Shown here piece by piece: positions 34,601-43,668 of a DNA stretch of 64,000 nt. Below the pieces are notes generated by a model. The model made no database searches. It was not told where the DNA came from and saw nothing but the letters and a program-made list of their open reading frames with translations. Both the position numbers and the translations under genes were made by a program. This DNA comes from a virus. The DNA is taken from IMG/VR virus record IMGVR_UViG_3300037493_005292, positions 1-64,000 of that record; one strand, 5' to 3'. Every line of letters begins with the position of its first letter. The first letter of the stretch is position 1.

Positions 34601-35194
34601 AACTTCTTCCAAAAGACGCTGTACCCTTCGACGAAGATGTCGCATCCGCTAGTGTTTAGGTACAAGCTGATGCTGGACTATTACAACGCAGACGGCGAAG
34701 AGCTCAACATCGACAAAATCAAGACGATGTGGAAGGTGGAAGACGGTTTAGAAGCGCGTCCCAATGCCAAGCATCGTGATTTCTTCCGTAGTTACGACGC
34801 AGCCATGTCGTATGCTGCGCGTCCGGCGACGACGCTTACGCAGTATATCGAACTGTGGCACGGTAAGCCGATGAAGGAATGTTTGCAGGATCGCTCTAGG
34901 GTTGCTGCTGCCAAGTATAACTTCGCAGCGCAGCACCGTGCAGCTAACGATAAACGGGGCAATAACGCGGTGTACTACGCGCGAATCTACTCGTTGACAC
35001 AGGGTCCCGGGGATCCCAATGGCGCGATTATCCAGGGCATCACAAACGTGGGTGCGGATGGTGGTCCGGTAGCTAGCGGGTACTGGAGCATCATAAACCG
35101 CGACTCCGGCGTAGCGCAGACGCGGCGCAATTGGGACGAGATGCTAATCCGCTATCGTACTATTGTTCGAGAGAATCAACTCATAAAGGGTTAA
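31694..35194 (+). CDS. Baseplate hub/tail lysin with SLT transglycosylase domain
   Basis: 1166 residues. Residues about 555-690 form a lytic transglycosylase (SLT) domain: ITAESGW with catalytic E575, then GAMGLMQIQPGTF and NLMCGIRYLADNL. N- and C-terminal parts are large and beta-rich; the segment around 850-930 has a beta-barrel-like pattern seen in tail hub proteins. The enzyme likely opens the cell wall during DNA injection. Two Pro/Ala-rich linkers (about 775-830) flank the catalytic part. The hub role is inferred from its place before the wedge genes. Confidence 0.8.
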   Translation: MKNDDGGVNFTVNMPHQGGWVVYINGIEVPVVGVETDFGVWQIPTASIKMIPHISLQRIGFEDRLQVAVFYLDEFFDPNHPAFCLLGEYETVGWSYQNTATGRFLSLDCRGHLQIFEQLRIYYMSSLNDMAVALAPQGATMADQIVDVQVMYPLSLFLEGLLKVPGEKLNNTNFIKTPFQFVNNVLKALTYPVSPTEIAAAGQIPPNAAAAPGRNFFGRWMNLTDFPRRWFGLPLIDDNEWKETGGCFPLIKAVAATEILDTIKQQIGASVGHAGTIWELLQRVLGTMFMEINPIPAPPIAMLQKGTSVPTSAFTARGTKDTNVYGAILSHMLKPQCIFGIPPACNIIFPSMVKSFSFSENFMQQPTRLYLGEQYMTSVLSAGANSDMKTLAQELNVTGYPEIVSKRMEMYIGDPKQNTRNFLLFPEEVYKGPVSKHMNAPPWLFALQKIAEKQGNPADWATGVGAQTYSYRPKKAVITDDISKILGTADNREINIKNPTQGNQVAINHGYKWYDVKEKTFLNNIARSADRMNDKTQADASLVAAGLTKYYAMVEKYCKQYNVPLEYAGATITAESGWKASATSSTGAMGLMQIQPGTFAQLYNAARLSNPALPPTADGYDPETNLMCGIRYLADNLAEFKVTAAQCTIDQVSPTRVEPSMLQVVVMGFALGGVGSTKLLSELLAYKAAKANNQQSVRNSKGQLITFQREKWTDEDAWRNPDESDFFESKSWCIRTNQEPYVNKTCPIPYWRFYSARLHWCWAVFQEGFKQYKNKGVPAPAVSPTAPGADPFLPTSKTQPMTVHDTQVAQATATPAVGLAAVGGTIDVSNINLAPSSPAVSALFKLYAKYEYFRARYEPRTANVALAFNPFIVPGFSAIVFDDMSAGFHILGYVTSVKHSLSAESGGSNMSTYVTLTYLRTLPEYIGLIAAGDADVGMSDGTKTPNNECAPSEPIADVRALFQDSLAAENFFQKTLYPSTKMSHPLVFRYKLMLDYYNADGEELNIDKIKTMWKVEDGLEARPNAKHRDFFRSYDAAMSYAARPATTLTQYIELWHGKPMKECLQDRSRVAAAKYNFAAQHRAANDKRGNNAVYYARIYSLTQGPGDPNGAIIQGITNVGADGGPVASGYWSIINRDSGVAQTRRNWDEMLIRYRTIVRENQLIKG

Positions 35195-35197
35195 AAA

Positions 35198-35896
35198 ATG
35201 CCGTCTGATCGCCAGCAGCAAGACCTTGATATTTGGCGGGAGTGGCATAACACGCATGACCCGCAGAAGTTGAATCAGCTCCTGCTCAGGCTTGATCCGC
35301 TCATCCAGAGTGAGGTCAATAAGTGGGGTTCTGCTGTTCCGCGCCCCGCGCTCGAAGCTAAGGCACGCCTTTTGGCTGTTGAGGCACTGGAACAGTACAA
35401 CCCCAACAAGGGAGCGGCAATTGGAACGCACGTAGCGAGCCGGCTACGGAAGCTCTCGCGGTCAGTGTACCCCTACCAAAACGTCGCACGCATCCCCGAG
35501 AACCAGCAGCTCTACTACAACACCTTTCAGGTGGCGCACAACAAGCTCGAAGAGAACTTGGGGCGCGCTCCGACTGTCCCAGAGCTCTCAGATGACTTGG
35601 GGTGGAGTGCGCGGCGTGTTACAACGTTTCAGAAGTCTTTTGGACGTCGTGAATTAGTGGAGTCCGAGGGTTCGTACTGGAAGACAGAGGAAGACGACGG
35701 GCTGGTGGACTTCTACTACCACGGGCTGGCGCCGCGTGACCAGAAAGTGTTTGGGGACATCGTAGGGTACAAAGGGGCGAAGCCGCTGAGTAACACGGAG
35801 TTGATGAAAAAATACAACATGACGCAGGGGCAGTTGAGCTATCAGAAACGAAAGTTCATCGACGACCTTGAGCGCGTGCAGCACGGGCATACCTGA
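35198..35896 (+). CDS. RNA polymerase sigma-70-family factor
   Basis: 232 residues. A region 2-like segment (about 55-105: YNPNKGAAIGTHVASRLR and RIPENQQ), a region 3-like segment (about 112-150: LEENLGRAPTVPELSDDLG and a helix-turn-helix) and a region 4-like helix-turn-helix (about 178-226: NTELMKKYNMTQGQLSYQKR) follow the order of sigma-70 factors. Region 1.1 is absent. It could direct host RNA polymerase to phage late promoters. It is unusual for it to lie between the hub and amidase genes of the tail module. The ribosome binding site is weak (AAAGGG). Confidence 0.8.
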   Translation: MPSDRQQQDLDIWREWHNTHDPQKLNQLLLRLDPLIQSEVNKWGSAVPRPALEAKARLLAVEALEQYNPNKGAAIGTHVASRLRKLSRSVYPYQNVARIPENQQLYYNTFQVAHNKLEENLGRAPTVPELSDDLGWSARRVTTFQKSFGRRELVESEGSYWKTEEDDGLVDFYYHGLAPRDQKVFGDIVGYKGAKPLSNTELMKKYNMTQGQLSYQKRKFIDDLERVQHGHT

Positions 35897-37320
35897 TGGC
35901 ATTACGGGAAGACCAGTTAAGTCGGTTATCCGAAGCGGGGAAGTCTAACGCGTTAAAGGGCCGGTATGTTGCTGACCACATGATGGTTGGAAGCAGCGAG
36001 GCACCGGAGGAAGCTGCGGATAAGACTTGGCTTGCGTATCTGTCTGATATGTCAACGGACATGGCGGACAATGCCAGGGTGATGCTCAACGCTGGTACGC
36101 GTTCTGCGGTTGCGTTTTCGCGTTCGATGTTGGTTTTGAGCTCAGAAGGTTTTGCGTCAGACATCAAAGTAAACTACATGTTTCTGAATCCCGGGTCGTA
36201 TATGCCGTGGATCAGCGATGTAGCGCGCGATGTGAAACAGGTAGTTCTGCATTCTTTTGGTCAACAGTGGCACGCCTTTGAAGCGAGTGGCACGTGGCAG
36301 GGGTACATGAACCCCACATCGGAGAGGGTGGGGGGAGCTTCAGCGCTAGAGTACTACGCGACTTCAGAGCAGATTAAGCCCACGATTGTGTGGGTTCCAA
36401 AGGGCACAGCTCCTTATCGTGGTATGGCGCACCCCGTTCGGATTGCTACGGCGTTGCGTTCGCTGGTTACGTCAGCGGAAGGAACCGTTGGGGTTCATTT
36501 TATTATCGACCGCGAAGGCAACCTTTACGTGATGAGTGACTGCAACAACATCTTGCGGTCATCGGGCGTTTTAAGTGACACGTGCGTGTCTATCGCGCTT
36601 GAAGAAGCTCTGTACGCAGATTCACTGAGTGCTGGCGGACACCCGATTCCTTATACGTGGTACCCTGATGAGAGTGGCAATTTAACAGCTTGGGATTTTT
36701 CTGATTTCCAATACAACACGTTAGCTGCGTTAATCGCCAAACTGAGACTGGCGTACCCTAACCTGCGAACGTCAAATTACTCAACGAGTCGTAATAGCGT
36801 AGACAGGTCGTTTGTCGGTTACACCATGCATGGGCATGTTGCGGACGCTAAAGCGGACCACATCGATGTCGCACCGCATTTTGCAACATCAGAGAAGTGG
36901 GAACAGTTTTTCGCGTTAGTTGATGGGCAGTCGCAGATGACGAAAGTCCCGGTTTGGCAGAAGATTGAAAAGGGGTACAAGGGCAGGCTTGCCTGGGTAA
37001 CTGAAATCACAAAAACCATGGGGACAGATTCTCTAGGGTTTAACAAACAAGCTACCATCAATCCGTCAATTCCTATCCTGGCAGGCGCATACCGTGCGCA
37101 ACTTGAAGCCTGCAAAACTTCAGCGTACTACGCCGAGAAAAGTGCGAGATACTCGGTGAACGAGAGTCAGCTGCAGAGCATGCGTCAGAGTGTTGGGACT
37201 GAGCTAGAATCTATAGCGAGATCACCGCTGGTGCTGCCGGCGTCAGAGCCTATTCCGGCAGACCAGTCCGTGGATGATCAGCGACATTCTGGGCAAGGCG
37301 ATGAAGGGCTTTTTGGATGA
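35896..37320 (+). CDS. N-acetylmuramoyl-L-alanine amidase domain protein (amidase_2 type)
   Basis: 474 residues, coupled to the sigma gene by a one-base overlap. The N-terminal 100 residues are unassigned. The amidase core runs about 108-330: VVLHSF with zinc ligand H119, GVHFIIDREGNLY near 200, and ADHIDVAPHF near 320 supplying the second His and the conserved acid. It would cut the bond between muramic acid and the stem peptide. Its position in the structural operon suggests a virion-borne enzyme rather than a free endolysin; the last 140 residues may anchor it in the particle. Confidence 0.8.
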   Translation: MALREDQLSRLSEAGKSNALKGRYVADHMMVGSSEAPEEAADKTWLAYLSDMSTDMADNARVMLNAGTRSAVAFSRSMLVLSSEGFASDIKVNYMFLNPGSYMPWISDVARDVKQVVLHSFGQQWHAFEASGTWQGYMNPTSERVGGASALEYYATSEQIKPTIVWVPKGTAPYRGMAHPVRIATALRSLVTSAEGTVGVHFIIDREGNLYVMSDCNNILRSSGVLSDTCVSIALEEALYADSLSAGGHPIPYTWYPDESGNLTAWDFSDFQYNTLAALIAKLRLAYPNLRTSNYSTSRNSVDRSFVGYTMHGHVADAKADHIDVAPHFATSEKWEQFFALVDGQSQMTKVPVWQKIEKGYKGRLAWVTEITKTMGTDSLGFNKQATINPSIPILAGAYRAQLEACKTSAYYAEKSARYSVNESQLQSMRQSVGTELESIARSPLVLPASEPIPADQSVDDQRHSGQGDEGLFG

Positions 37321-37769
37321 CAACTTACGACGTCCATTTTCAGCCAGTACAGCGTTCCAACGCTATGAGCGCTAAGGCGTTTACGTTTGGGTATGCGTCC
37401 TCTTTGAAAGTCACAGGGTTTCAAGCGCTGGTCAATCGTTGGGTTAAGACGTTTCTGACGCCCCGCGGAAGTGACCTGCTTCATCCAAATGAGGGGACGG
37501 ACTTTTCTAATGTCATACGGTCTAACGCTCCTGCAGGGAGCACGTCAGATGTGCATGACATCGTGGTTATAGCGATAGAAGACGCGAATGACCAAGTAAG
37601 AGCCCAGGATATGCAGGGCATGTACTCAGACGAAGAGTCCTTACAAGAAGCTAAGATCGTCGGATTTCAAGCAAGTACGGTAGGGGACGGAGTGGACATC
37701 TGGGTGGACATCCGAAACCTGGCTGGAACTGATTTGATAATTCGCCTAGCCGAGTTAGGTACGAGGTAG
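37317..37769 (+). CDS. Baseplate wedge protein, gp25-like
   Basis: 150 residues with an ATGA overlap upstream. The central block GFQALVNRWVKTFLTPRGSD followed by LLHPNEGTDF matches the helix and loop pattern of the gpW/gp25 wedge family, which forms the core of contractile-tail baseplates. A lysozyme-like activity is not implied. It directly precedes the J-like gene, the standard order in myoviruses. Confidence 0.8.
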   Translation: MTTYDVHFQPVQRSNAMSAKAFTFGYASSLKVTGFQALVNRWVKTFLTPRGSDLLHPNEGTDFSNVIRSNAPAGSTSDVHDIVVIAIEDANDQVRAQDMQGMYSDEESLQEAKIVGFQASTVGDGVDIWVDIRNLAGTDLIIRLAELGTR

Positions 37770-37771
37770 CT

Positions 37772-39919
37772 ATGCAGTTCGAGCTCAAAGATTCTGACCT
37801 AATCGACGCAGAAAACTTTCTCGTAGAGTACCTAACTGAGAAAGTTCCCGAGGCTAATTTTCAAGCAGGGACAGCTGTCCGGGATCTACTCGTAAAGGCG
37901 TTTACTCCTCTGTATGCCTTCTTGCGCGCGACCGCTGCAAAACAAGAACTTCTACAGTCCCTGACGCGGATTCAAGTCGAGCTTGGTAAGGGCGAGACTA
38001 GCATATTGAACTCGACCGAGGTATCGCAGGCGGTCGACGAAGTGATGTCCAACTGGTTCATCTCGCGGCGGGGTGGCCAGCAAGCTCGGGTAACCGCAAC
38101 ACTGCATTTCACGAGGCGTGCGTCCGTAGCGATACGTAGTGACACCAAGTTTTGGCGTACGAGTGCCCTGGCATTCTATTTGGATATCACCAGTAACGTT
38201 TACGTGATTTCGGAAAATCAGATGCGGCCGGTATTTGATACGCGTGGACGCTTGATTGATTACGTAGCGTCCATCCCGCTCGTGTCCTCTAAGGCAGGCA
38301 CCGAGTACAACTTTGACCCGGGTCGGTTTACTCGAGTAGAAGCGGCAGGTGGTTTGCCGTTCTTCTCATACGCCGAGCACAAAGACAAGGTAAGTAGCGG
38401 AACTTCTACCGAGGATACTCAAGACCTAATTGATCGAGCTCCTACGGCGATCTCCGTGCGCAATTTGATTAACAACAGATCAATTGACGCAACCATCTTA
38501 GAAGAATTTCCCGCAGTAAAGAGCACGATTACCGTTGGTATGGGTGAGCCGGAGATGGTCAGAGACCGGATATCTGACGTGTATCCGGGCATGGAGCTGC
38601 ATATCGGGGGTCATGCGGATACGTACGTAGATATGCCGCTTACCACTGTGGAAGAGGTAGGTCTGGTAGGTGGGTATTATCCGCGGGCAGACGGCATCAT
38701 CAACGTGTTCAGAGACCCGCTGCTGACTCGAGATGGTACGAATACAACGTTCACCGACCTCGGTGTACAGGCTGGGTACATCTTGTACATCTCGGAAGGC
38801 ATTCTAGGTGCTCCGAGGGGTTTCCCCATTACTGCTGTGACCGAGCACGAGCTCTTGGTGAGTGAGCGTACACCTTTTGGTGAAGCGTCTGATGAGCTCG
38901 ATACGAATGCGGTGCGCTATTCGATTGGGTGGTTAGCGCCGGACTACCAGGAAATCGACTTTGATACCGCTCCCTTGACACACCAGTACCTTCGAATTGC
39001 CGCGGTAAGCACTAATCCGCTTTATAGCAACGTCCCTCCTGGCACCTCGCGTCACATATGCGAGCCCGGGTGCATGCTGCTTAGCGGTCAGCCAATACAA
39101 GACATATTGACAGTTGAGGTTACAGACCCCGACGCGGGGGATGCTTTCTTGGACCCGTCTACAGGGACAGTTAGGTTCCCTGTACGGTCTAACTACCCGC
39201 CTATTCGTGGGTCGGTAATGGGAACGTCGCAGTTTCAGTTGGAAGTTTTGAATCCAGAAAAGGGTCAGTCTGCGTTAGCGGTTTCGTTACTGCGTGTAGG
39301 GTATCCGGATCCACCGGCTGTAGTGCCGGCGTATGAGGGAAAAACTCTGCGCGTATCGTACATGACGCTTCAAGATTTTGCGCCCATTCACTGGTACGTT
39401 ACCAACTTTGATACCCGCGTATTGGCGGAGAATCACTTAGTTCGAGCACGAAATCCGATATGGGTTTCGATGACAATCCCCTTTAGGTACAAGCCTACGT
39501 CGCAGTCTACAATCGACACGAGCGAAGCGGCTGGTCGCGTAGCTGCACACATCGATGTCTTTGACGCGAATGATGATTTGGATATGTCGGACATTTCGGC
39601 GCTTATCCGAGATGCGTATCCAGATAGCGTAGGAACGGTGTTTCCGTTTACCATTGAGTACGACCTCTATACTCCGGATGGTCAGCTTCTCCAGTTTACT
39701 ACGACGGATATTGTTTCCATCTATCCGACTACGAGTAACGGAGTAACGCTTCTCAATGGAGATGACATCGTAGTTCCGACGAGTTTGCAAGTGAAGGGGA
39801 TTACGCGCATCGTTACTGCGTCTGATCTCAGTAATTTGTACGCAGTATACGGGATATCAGACAGGACCGTGGTGTACCGCTCGCGCGCCGAGCTCATTTA
39901 CTTTGTTTTGAGAGGTTAG
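37772..39919 (+). CDS. Baseplate J-like protein
   Basis: 715 residues. The N-terminal FQAGTAVRDLLVKAF segment is the conserved helix of the baseplate J family (P2 gpJ, T4 gp6), which forms the wedge ring. A beta-rich middle follows, and the C-terminal region around 560-640 (RVAAHIDVFDANDDLDMSDI) matches the second conserved helix-turn of the family. It is much longer than P2 J (about 300), closer to T4 gp6. GAGG precedes the ATG. Confidence 0.85.
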   Translation: MQFELKDSDLIDAENFLVEYLTEKVPEANFQAGTAVRDLLVKAFTPLYAFLRATAAKQELLQSLTRIQVELGKGETSILNSTEVSQAVDEVMSNWFISRRGGQQARVTATLHFTRRASVAIRSDTKFWRTSALAFYLDITSNVYVISENQMRPVFDTRGRLIDYVASIPLVSSKAGTEYNFDPGRFTRVEAAGGLPFFSYAEHKDKVSSGTSTEDTQDLIDRAPTAISVRNLINNRSIDATILEEFPAVKSTITVGMGEPEMVRDRISDVYPGMELHIGGHADTYVDMPLTTVEEVGLVGGYYPRADGIINVFRDPLLTRDGTNTTFTDLGVQAGYILYISEGILGAPRGFPITAVTEHELLVSERTPFGEASDELDTNAVRYSIGWLAPDYQEIDFDTAPLTHQYLRIAAVSTNPLYSNVPPGTSRHICEPGCMLLSGQPIQDILTVEVTDPDAGDAFLDPSTGTVRFPVRSNYPPIRGSVMGTSQFQLEVLNPEKGQSALAVSLLRVGYPDPPAVVPAYEGKTLRVSYMTLQDFAPIHWYVTNFDTRVLAENHLVRARNPIWVSMTIPFRYKPTSQSTIDTSEAAGRVAAHIDVFDANDDLDMSDISALIRDAYPDSVGTVFPFTIEYDLYTPDGQLLQFTTTDIVSIYPTTSNGVTLLNGDDIVVPTSLQVKGITRIVTASDLSNLYAVYGISDRTVVYRSRAELIYFVLRG

Positions 39920-39920
39920 G

Positions 39921-42900
39921 ATGCCGCATCCGTTTGATATCGGAGATTACTCCTCCACGATCTTCCGCGGATTGTCAGGTTTTTGGCAACGGTTTTTCCG
40001 TGATACCAAAGACTTGCAGGCATTCTACAGGGCATCAGAGCAGTATCTAGGACAGGTTTACCTAGATTTTCTCAGTAACGTACTGAGTACCAGCGTTAGT
40101 AACTGCCCAGTGTTCAACAAAGAATACTGGAAGCTGTTCGCTATCAACGAGAATGAAGTGGTGTACCGCGAGGGCGTCACGGCAGTGGATGATCGCTTTG
40201 TCTACGACTTGCCCGGAAGCGCGGTAAATGTGGACGTTCTGCAGAACGCTATTTTTGCTCCGGACGTAACGTACGAAAAAGAAGTGGATTTTGACGTTAC
40301 AAATTCAGATGGCTTTTTGCGCTTTTTTCGAGATCCTTTCCGAGAGTCTATCAACACAGAAACAGGCGAGCGTACCCCTTTAGACGGCGTAGCATGGCGC
40401 TGGCTTGATATCGAAGTCGGCAACCAGCTGCAAGATGCTTCCTTTACAGGAGACTGGATAACAAGCACCGCCGTTGAACGCGGGGACACGTTACGCTTTT
40501 TGGCGTACAAGGGTCCAACAATCCAAGACGATACCGCGGGATACTTAACCTATACCGGTGTGCTTACATTCACTTGCGCCACAGCCAGCTTTGTCGACTC
40601 ACATGTGGGAGACATTATCCACATATACGACGAACCCACGCAGCAAGCCATTGGTTATTACATTGTAAAGTCCATCTTGTCGTCGACGGCCGTAGTGCTA
40701 GAAAACTCGTTTGGAGCACAGCTCATTACGACCTCACCCACGCTTGAGTGGCGGCATTACAAAGCGGTCTATTACGATTTTTCAAGCCAAGACAAAGCGA
40801 TCGATTACACAGACGGGAAGTACCTCATAGGGAATGTCGATAATCCTTATCCCATCCCAGAAGAGCAACAACCCTTTGTATACGCTATCGTGCGGGAACC
40901 GTATGACGCAACCGTTACTGGCGCTAGCGTCGACAACGTGCTGCCAACCTTTCTGGGTTTGCGGCATATTGTCCTAGACTCTGTTCACGTACATGCCACA
41001 CGGAATGACGGACAAGCAGTTGAAGAGGGCGTTGACTACAAGGTAGATTACCTACGTGGTGTTATTACACCCATTCCATACGTGGGTAAGTCCGTGCAGG
41101 ACGGCAGTGCGGGGTACGCGCTAAATTGGGGTGGGGTACCGTACTTCGTATCTTCTGACCCGACCGTAGAGTTCAGTTCTCCGGAGGATATCGGCGGGAC
41201 AATCACTATCAATACTGGCGGAACGATCCAGACGTTCATTATCGCTGATGTAGTTTCTTCTAACATGCTTATTCTAGCGGATCCGGACGCAGAGTTACCG
41301 TATTGGCCGGCGTATATCGGGCCTATCTGGGAGACGCGTCGTTTGAGTAACGTCCCAGATTGGAATCCGCTATCGGTAAGTTCTACATGTAGGTACTCCT
41401 ATATGGATGAAGTAATCCTCTCAGGCGGAGGACTGACAACCGAGAAGGTAACTGGGAGCATTAAGCAGTTATCCTTTTGGGTGCCAGAAGTATCCATCGA
41501 TAGGTTCCTGCTCTATAACAATTTTGGGTATCTGTTAAACCGATTTGAGGCGTCATCGGAGACGTACAGGGCGTTCCTAAAGGGAATCATGTACCTGTAT
41601 ATGTCTGGCCCCATCCTCTACCGCGTGAACTCAGCGATGAATGTCGCTGCGGGTTACCCTGTTATTCAGTCTAACGGAGAAATCTTACAGCGGTATGACA
41701 GTGGAGTCTCGGCGTCGGGAACCGACGGTGTCATGGTTCCGGGAACTCAGTCGTACATCACGTCAGCATCCGCGCCGTTTACCTCTGCTATGGTAGGTGG
41801 GGATATTGTAGTAACGTCGTCGATAAACGCTATCAATAAGGGACGGTTTAGGATCATCGCATTGGTAGACGCGACGAGCGTTGAAATTGAATACACGTAC
41901 ACTCCCGTGGTGGAAACTGGCTTACACTGGGAAGTTACGACAACGTATACGCGGCGGGTATACACAAACACCGCGGCAGGTACATCACGTGTTTACGCTT
42001 ATCCGTATTACGTACCAATTCGTGCGGATATCATCGATCCGGTTAACTGGGGGAAGTTGACCTTCAAGTCGTTTGACTACCTGACAACTGCGTTTACGGT
42101 AACGGACTATCTCGAGGACCCGCAATGGTGGCACAACAAGTACATCCCAGATGTTTTGTGGGCCAACACTCCGCAGCTTCGGCGGCTCGCTACGAGCGTT
42201 CTTTACGAAAACGTAGTGGGCGGAGGAGATGGTCCACACGTAGGAGACCCGGGTCTTTTCGTTGGAGCAGACGAGACGGGTATTGTGTACGCGCCGACTG
42301 ACCCCAGCACAGGCGAACCTACACCAGTACACCGGCACTGCGCAGCCTTCGTATTGTTCGACCGCTTTTTGAAGTTTCACATGTTTTACATCTCTTTCGA
42401 CCAGCATCTCGAGCTCTCCGACGCCTTTAGACAAGACCTGGAAAGTCTCATCCTGGTTGCTAAGCCGTCGTACACATACCCCTACGTAGAGCCCAGTGCG
42501 TTCATGGAAGACATTGGGTCTCTGTGGGATCTGTTTGCAATTCCTGAAATTGCGTTTACGATAGGACTCGATGGAATCGAAACAGTTAGTAAAACGCCGA
42601 CGGTCGGCGAAGCGGAATTTAGGGTCGGAGATTACTACACCTACACGACCATCATTGGGGCTGCTGCCGGTGTGGTGGCGCCAGTGGCTACACCCTTTGA
42701 CCTCCCCCTCCCAACAACAACAATGCGACTTGTTGCTTGGCAATTGGGAGCAGCTGTTGGAGGAAGTCGCGTCTTGGAAGGAGTTGACTATACCATCGAT
42801 CTCAACCCCCTCTCGGCGACGTACCTGCGAGTAACTCCGTTAACGTCGTGGGATGCCGGGGCAGTTACATACGACGCGCTCGTCATTGATACTGCAAATA

Positions 42901-43079
42901 TCGTGGATGGTTACCCAGATACGACTATCGGGTTTACGCCAATTATTGTTGGTGGGAACGATCCGCGGTACATCCGAAAGACGCTAGCAGCTCCGTCTAT
43001 AACTGAGGAGATGATCGATCGTCCGCTCACCCTCACTATCGACACGAACTACCCATTGGGTGTACCGTACCATTACTGA
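39921..43079 (+). CDS. Large baseplate-associated structural protein
   Basis: 1052 residues. The N-terminal 90 residues are helical (FWQRFFRDTKDLQAFYRASEQ), then a long beta-rich body with repeated short beta-hairpin modules, for example GRFRIIALVDATSVEIEY, suggestive of tandem domains. GAGAGG precedes the ATG. Position after the J-like gene corresponds to wedge or fibre-attachment proteins such as T4 gp7 or P2 gpI in other phages, but similarity is not clear. Confidence 0.65.
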   Translation: MPHPFDIGDYSSTIFRGLSGFWQRFFRDTKDLQAFYRASEQYLGQVYLDFLSNVLSTSVSNCPVFNKEYWKLFAINENEVVYREGVTAVDDRFVYDLPGSAVNVDVLQNAIFAPDVTYEKEVDFDVTNSDGFLRFFRDPFRESINTETGERTPLDGVAWRWLDIEVGNQLQDASFTGDWITSTAVERGDTLRFLAYKGPTIQDDTAGYLTYTGVLTFTCATASFVDSHVGDIIHIYDEPTQQAIGYYIVKSILSSTAVVLENSFGAQLITTSPTLEWRHYKAVYYDFSSQDKAIDYTDGKYLIGNVDNPYPIPEEQQPFVYAIVREPYDATVTGASVDNVLPTFLGLRHIVLDSVHVHATRNDGQAVEEGVDYKVDYLRGVITPIPYVGKSVQDGSAGYALNWGGVPYFVSSDPTVEFSSPEDIGGTITINTGGTIQTFIIADVVSSNMLILADPDAELPYWPAYIGPIWETRRLSNVPDWNPLSVSSTCRYSYMDEVILSGGGLTTEKVTGSIKQLSFWVPEVSIDRFLLYNNFGYLLNRFEASSETYRAFLKGIMYLYMSGPILYRVNSAMNVAAGYPVIQSNGEILQRYDSGVSASGTDGVMVPGTQSYITSASAPFTSAMVGGDIVVTSSINAINKGRFRIIALVDATSVEIEYTYTPVVETGLHWEVTTTYTRRVYTNTAAGTSRVYAYPYYVPIRADIIDPVNWGKLTFKSFDYLTTAFTVTDYLEDPQWWHNKYIPDVLWANTPQLRRLATSVLYENVVGGGDGPHVGDPGLFVGADETGIVYAPTDPSTGEPTPVHRHCAAFVLFDRFLKFHMFYISFDQHLELSDAFRQDLESLILVAKPSYTYPYVEPSAFMEDIGSLWDLFAIPEIAFTIGLDGIETVSKTPTVGEAEFRVGDYYTYTTIIGAAAGVVAPVATPFDLPLPTTTMRLVAWQLGAAVGGSRVLEGVDYTIDLNPLSATYLRVTPLTSWDAGAVTYDALVIDTANIVDGYPDTTIGFTPIIVGGNDPRYIRKTLAAPSITEEMIDRPLTLTIDTNYPLGVPYHY

Positions 43080-43092
43080 AATCGAGGAAGAC

Positions 43093-43653
43093 ATGCCCAA
43101 GAAATTTGACGCAGCAGGACTTTACGGACGCATGACGGTGACAGTGTATGATGAAGGCGTGAAGGTCTACCGCTGTGTGAAAATGAACCAGATTACGGAC
43201 AAGGGGCGTGAGAGCGTGCTCGAGCTCTTGGCCCAAATTCTTCCGGCGGCAATTCCTCCAGCGGTAGGTATTCCGCAGGCTAATCCTACGTATAACAAGA
43301 TTTGGTCCCTAAGCGTTGGAGAAGACCCCACTCCCCCAGCTTCCACACAAATAGCGCTTCTTTCGCCAGTCTGGACTTCCGCGTTAGATATTCCTGCAGA
43401 GCGTCAGTACATACCGTCTCTATTCGAAATTTACGTACATAAGGAAATTCCCGCGGGCACAGCGACTGGCGCGGTGTTGGCTGAGGCGGGAATTTTTACG
43501 CGGGGGTCTCTCGATGAACCCGCTCCAGGTGACGCGTGGGAGACTATTCAGCATCGTCGAATGTACGCGCGTCAGATTTTCCCGGCTATCACAAAGGGCG
43601 CCACAATGTCCATCGTTTTTGATTGGCACCTGGGCATGACGATCCAGGCGTGA
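43093..43653 (+). CDS. Tail/baseplate structural protein
   Basis: 186 residues from the ATG at 43093, preferred over the longer frame because GAGGAAG lies just upstream. The N-terminal GLYGRMTVTVYDEG and a following helix (GRESVLELLAQ) precede a beta-rich body. It is likely an attachment or connector piece for the fibre encoded next; no family recognised. Confidence 0.65.
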   Translation: MPKKFDAAGLYGRMTVTVYDEGVKVYRCVKMNQITDKGRESVLELLAQILPAAIPPAVGIPQANPTYNKIWSLSVGEDPTPPASTQIALLSPVWTSALDIPAERQYIPSLFEIYVHKEIPAGTATGAVLAEAGIFTRGSLDEPAPGDAWETIQHRRMYARQIFPAITKGATMSIVFDWHLGMTIQA

Positions 43654-43668
43654 TCTGAGGAGATACAA

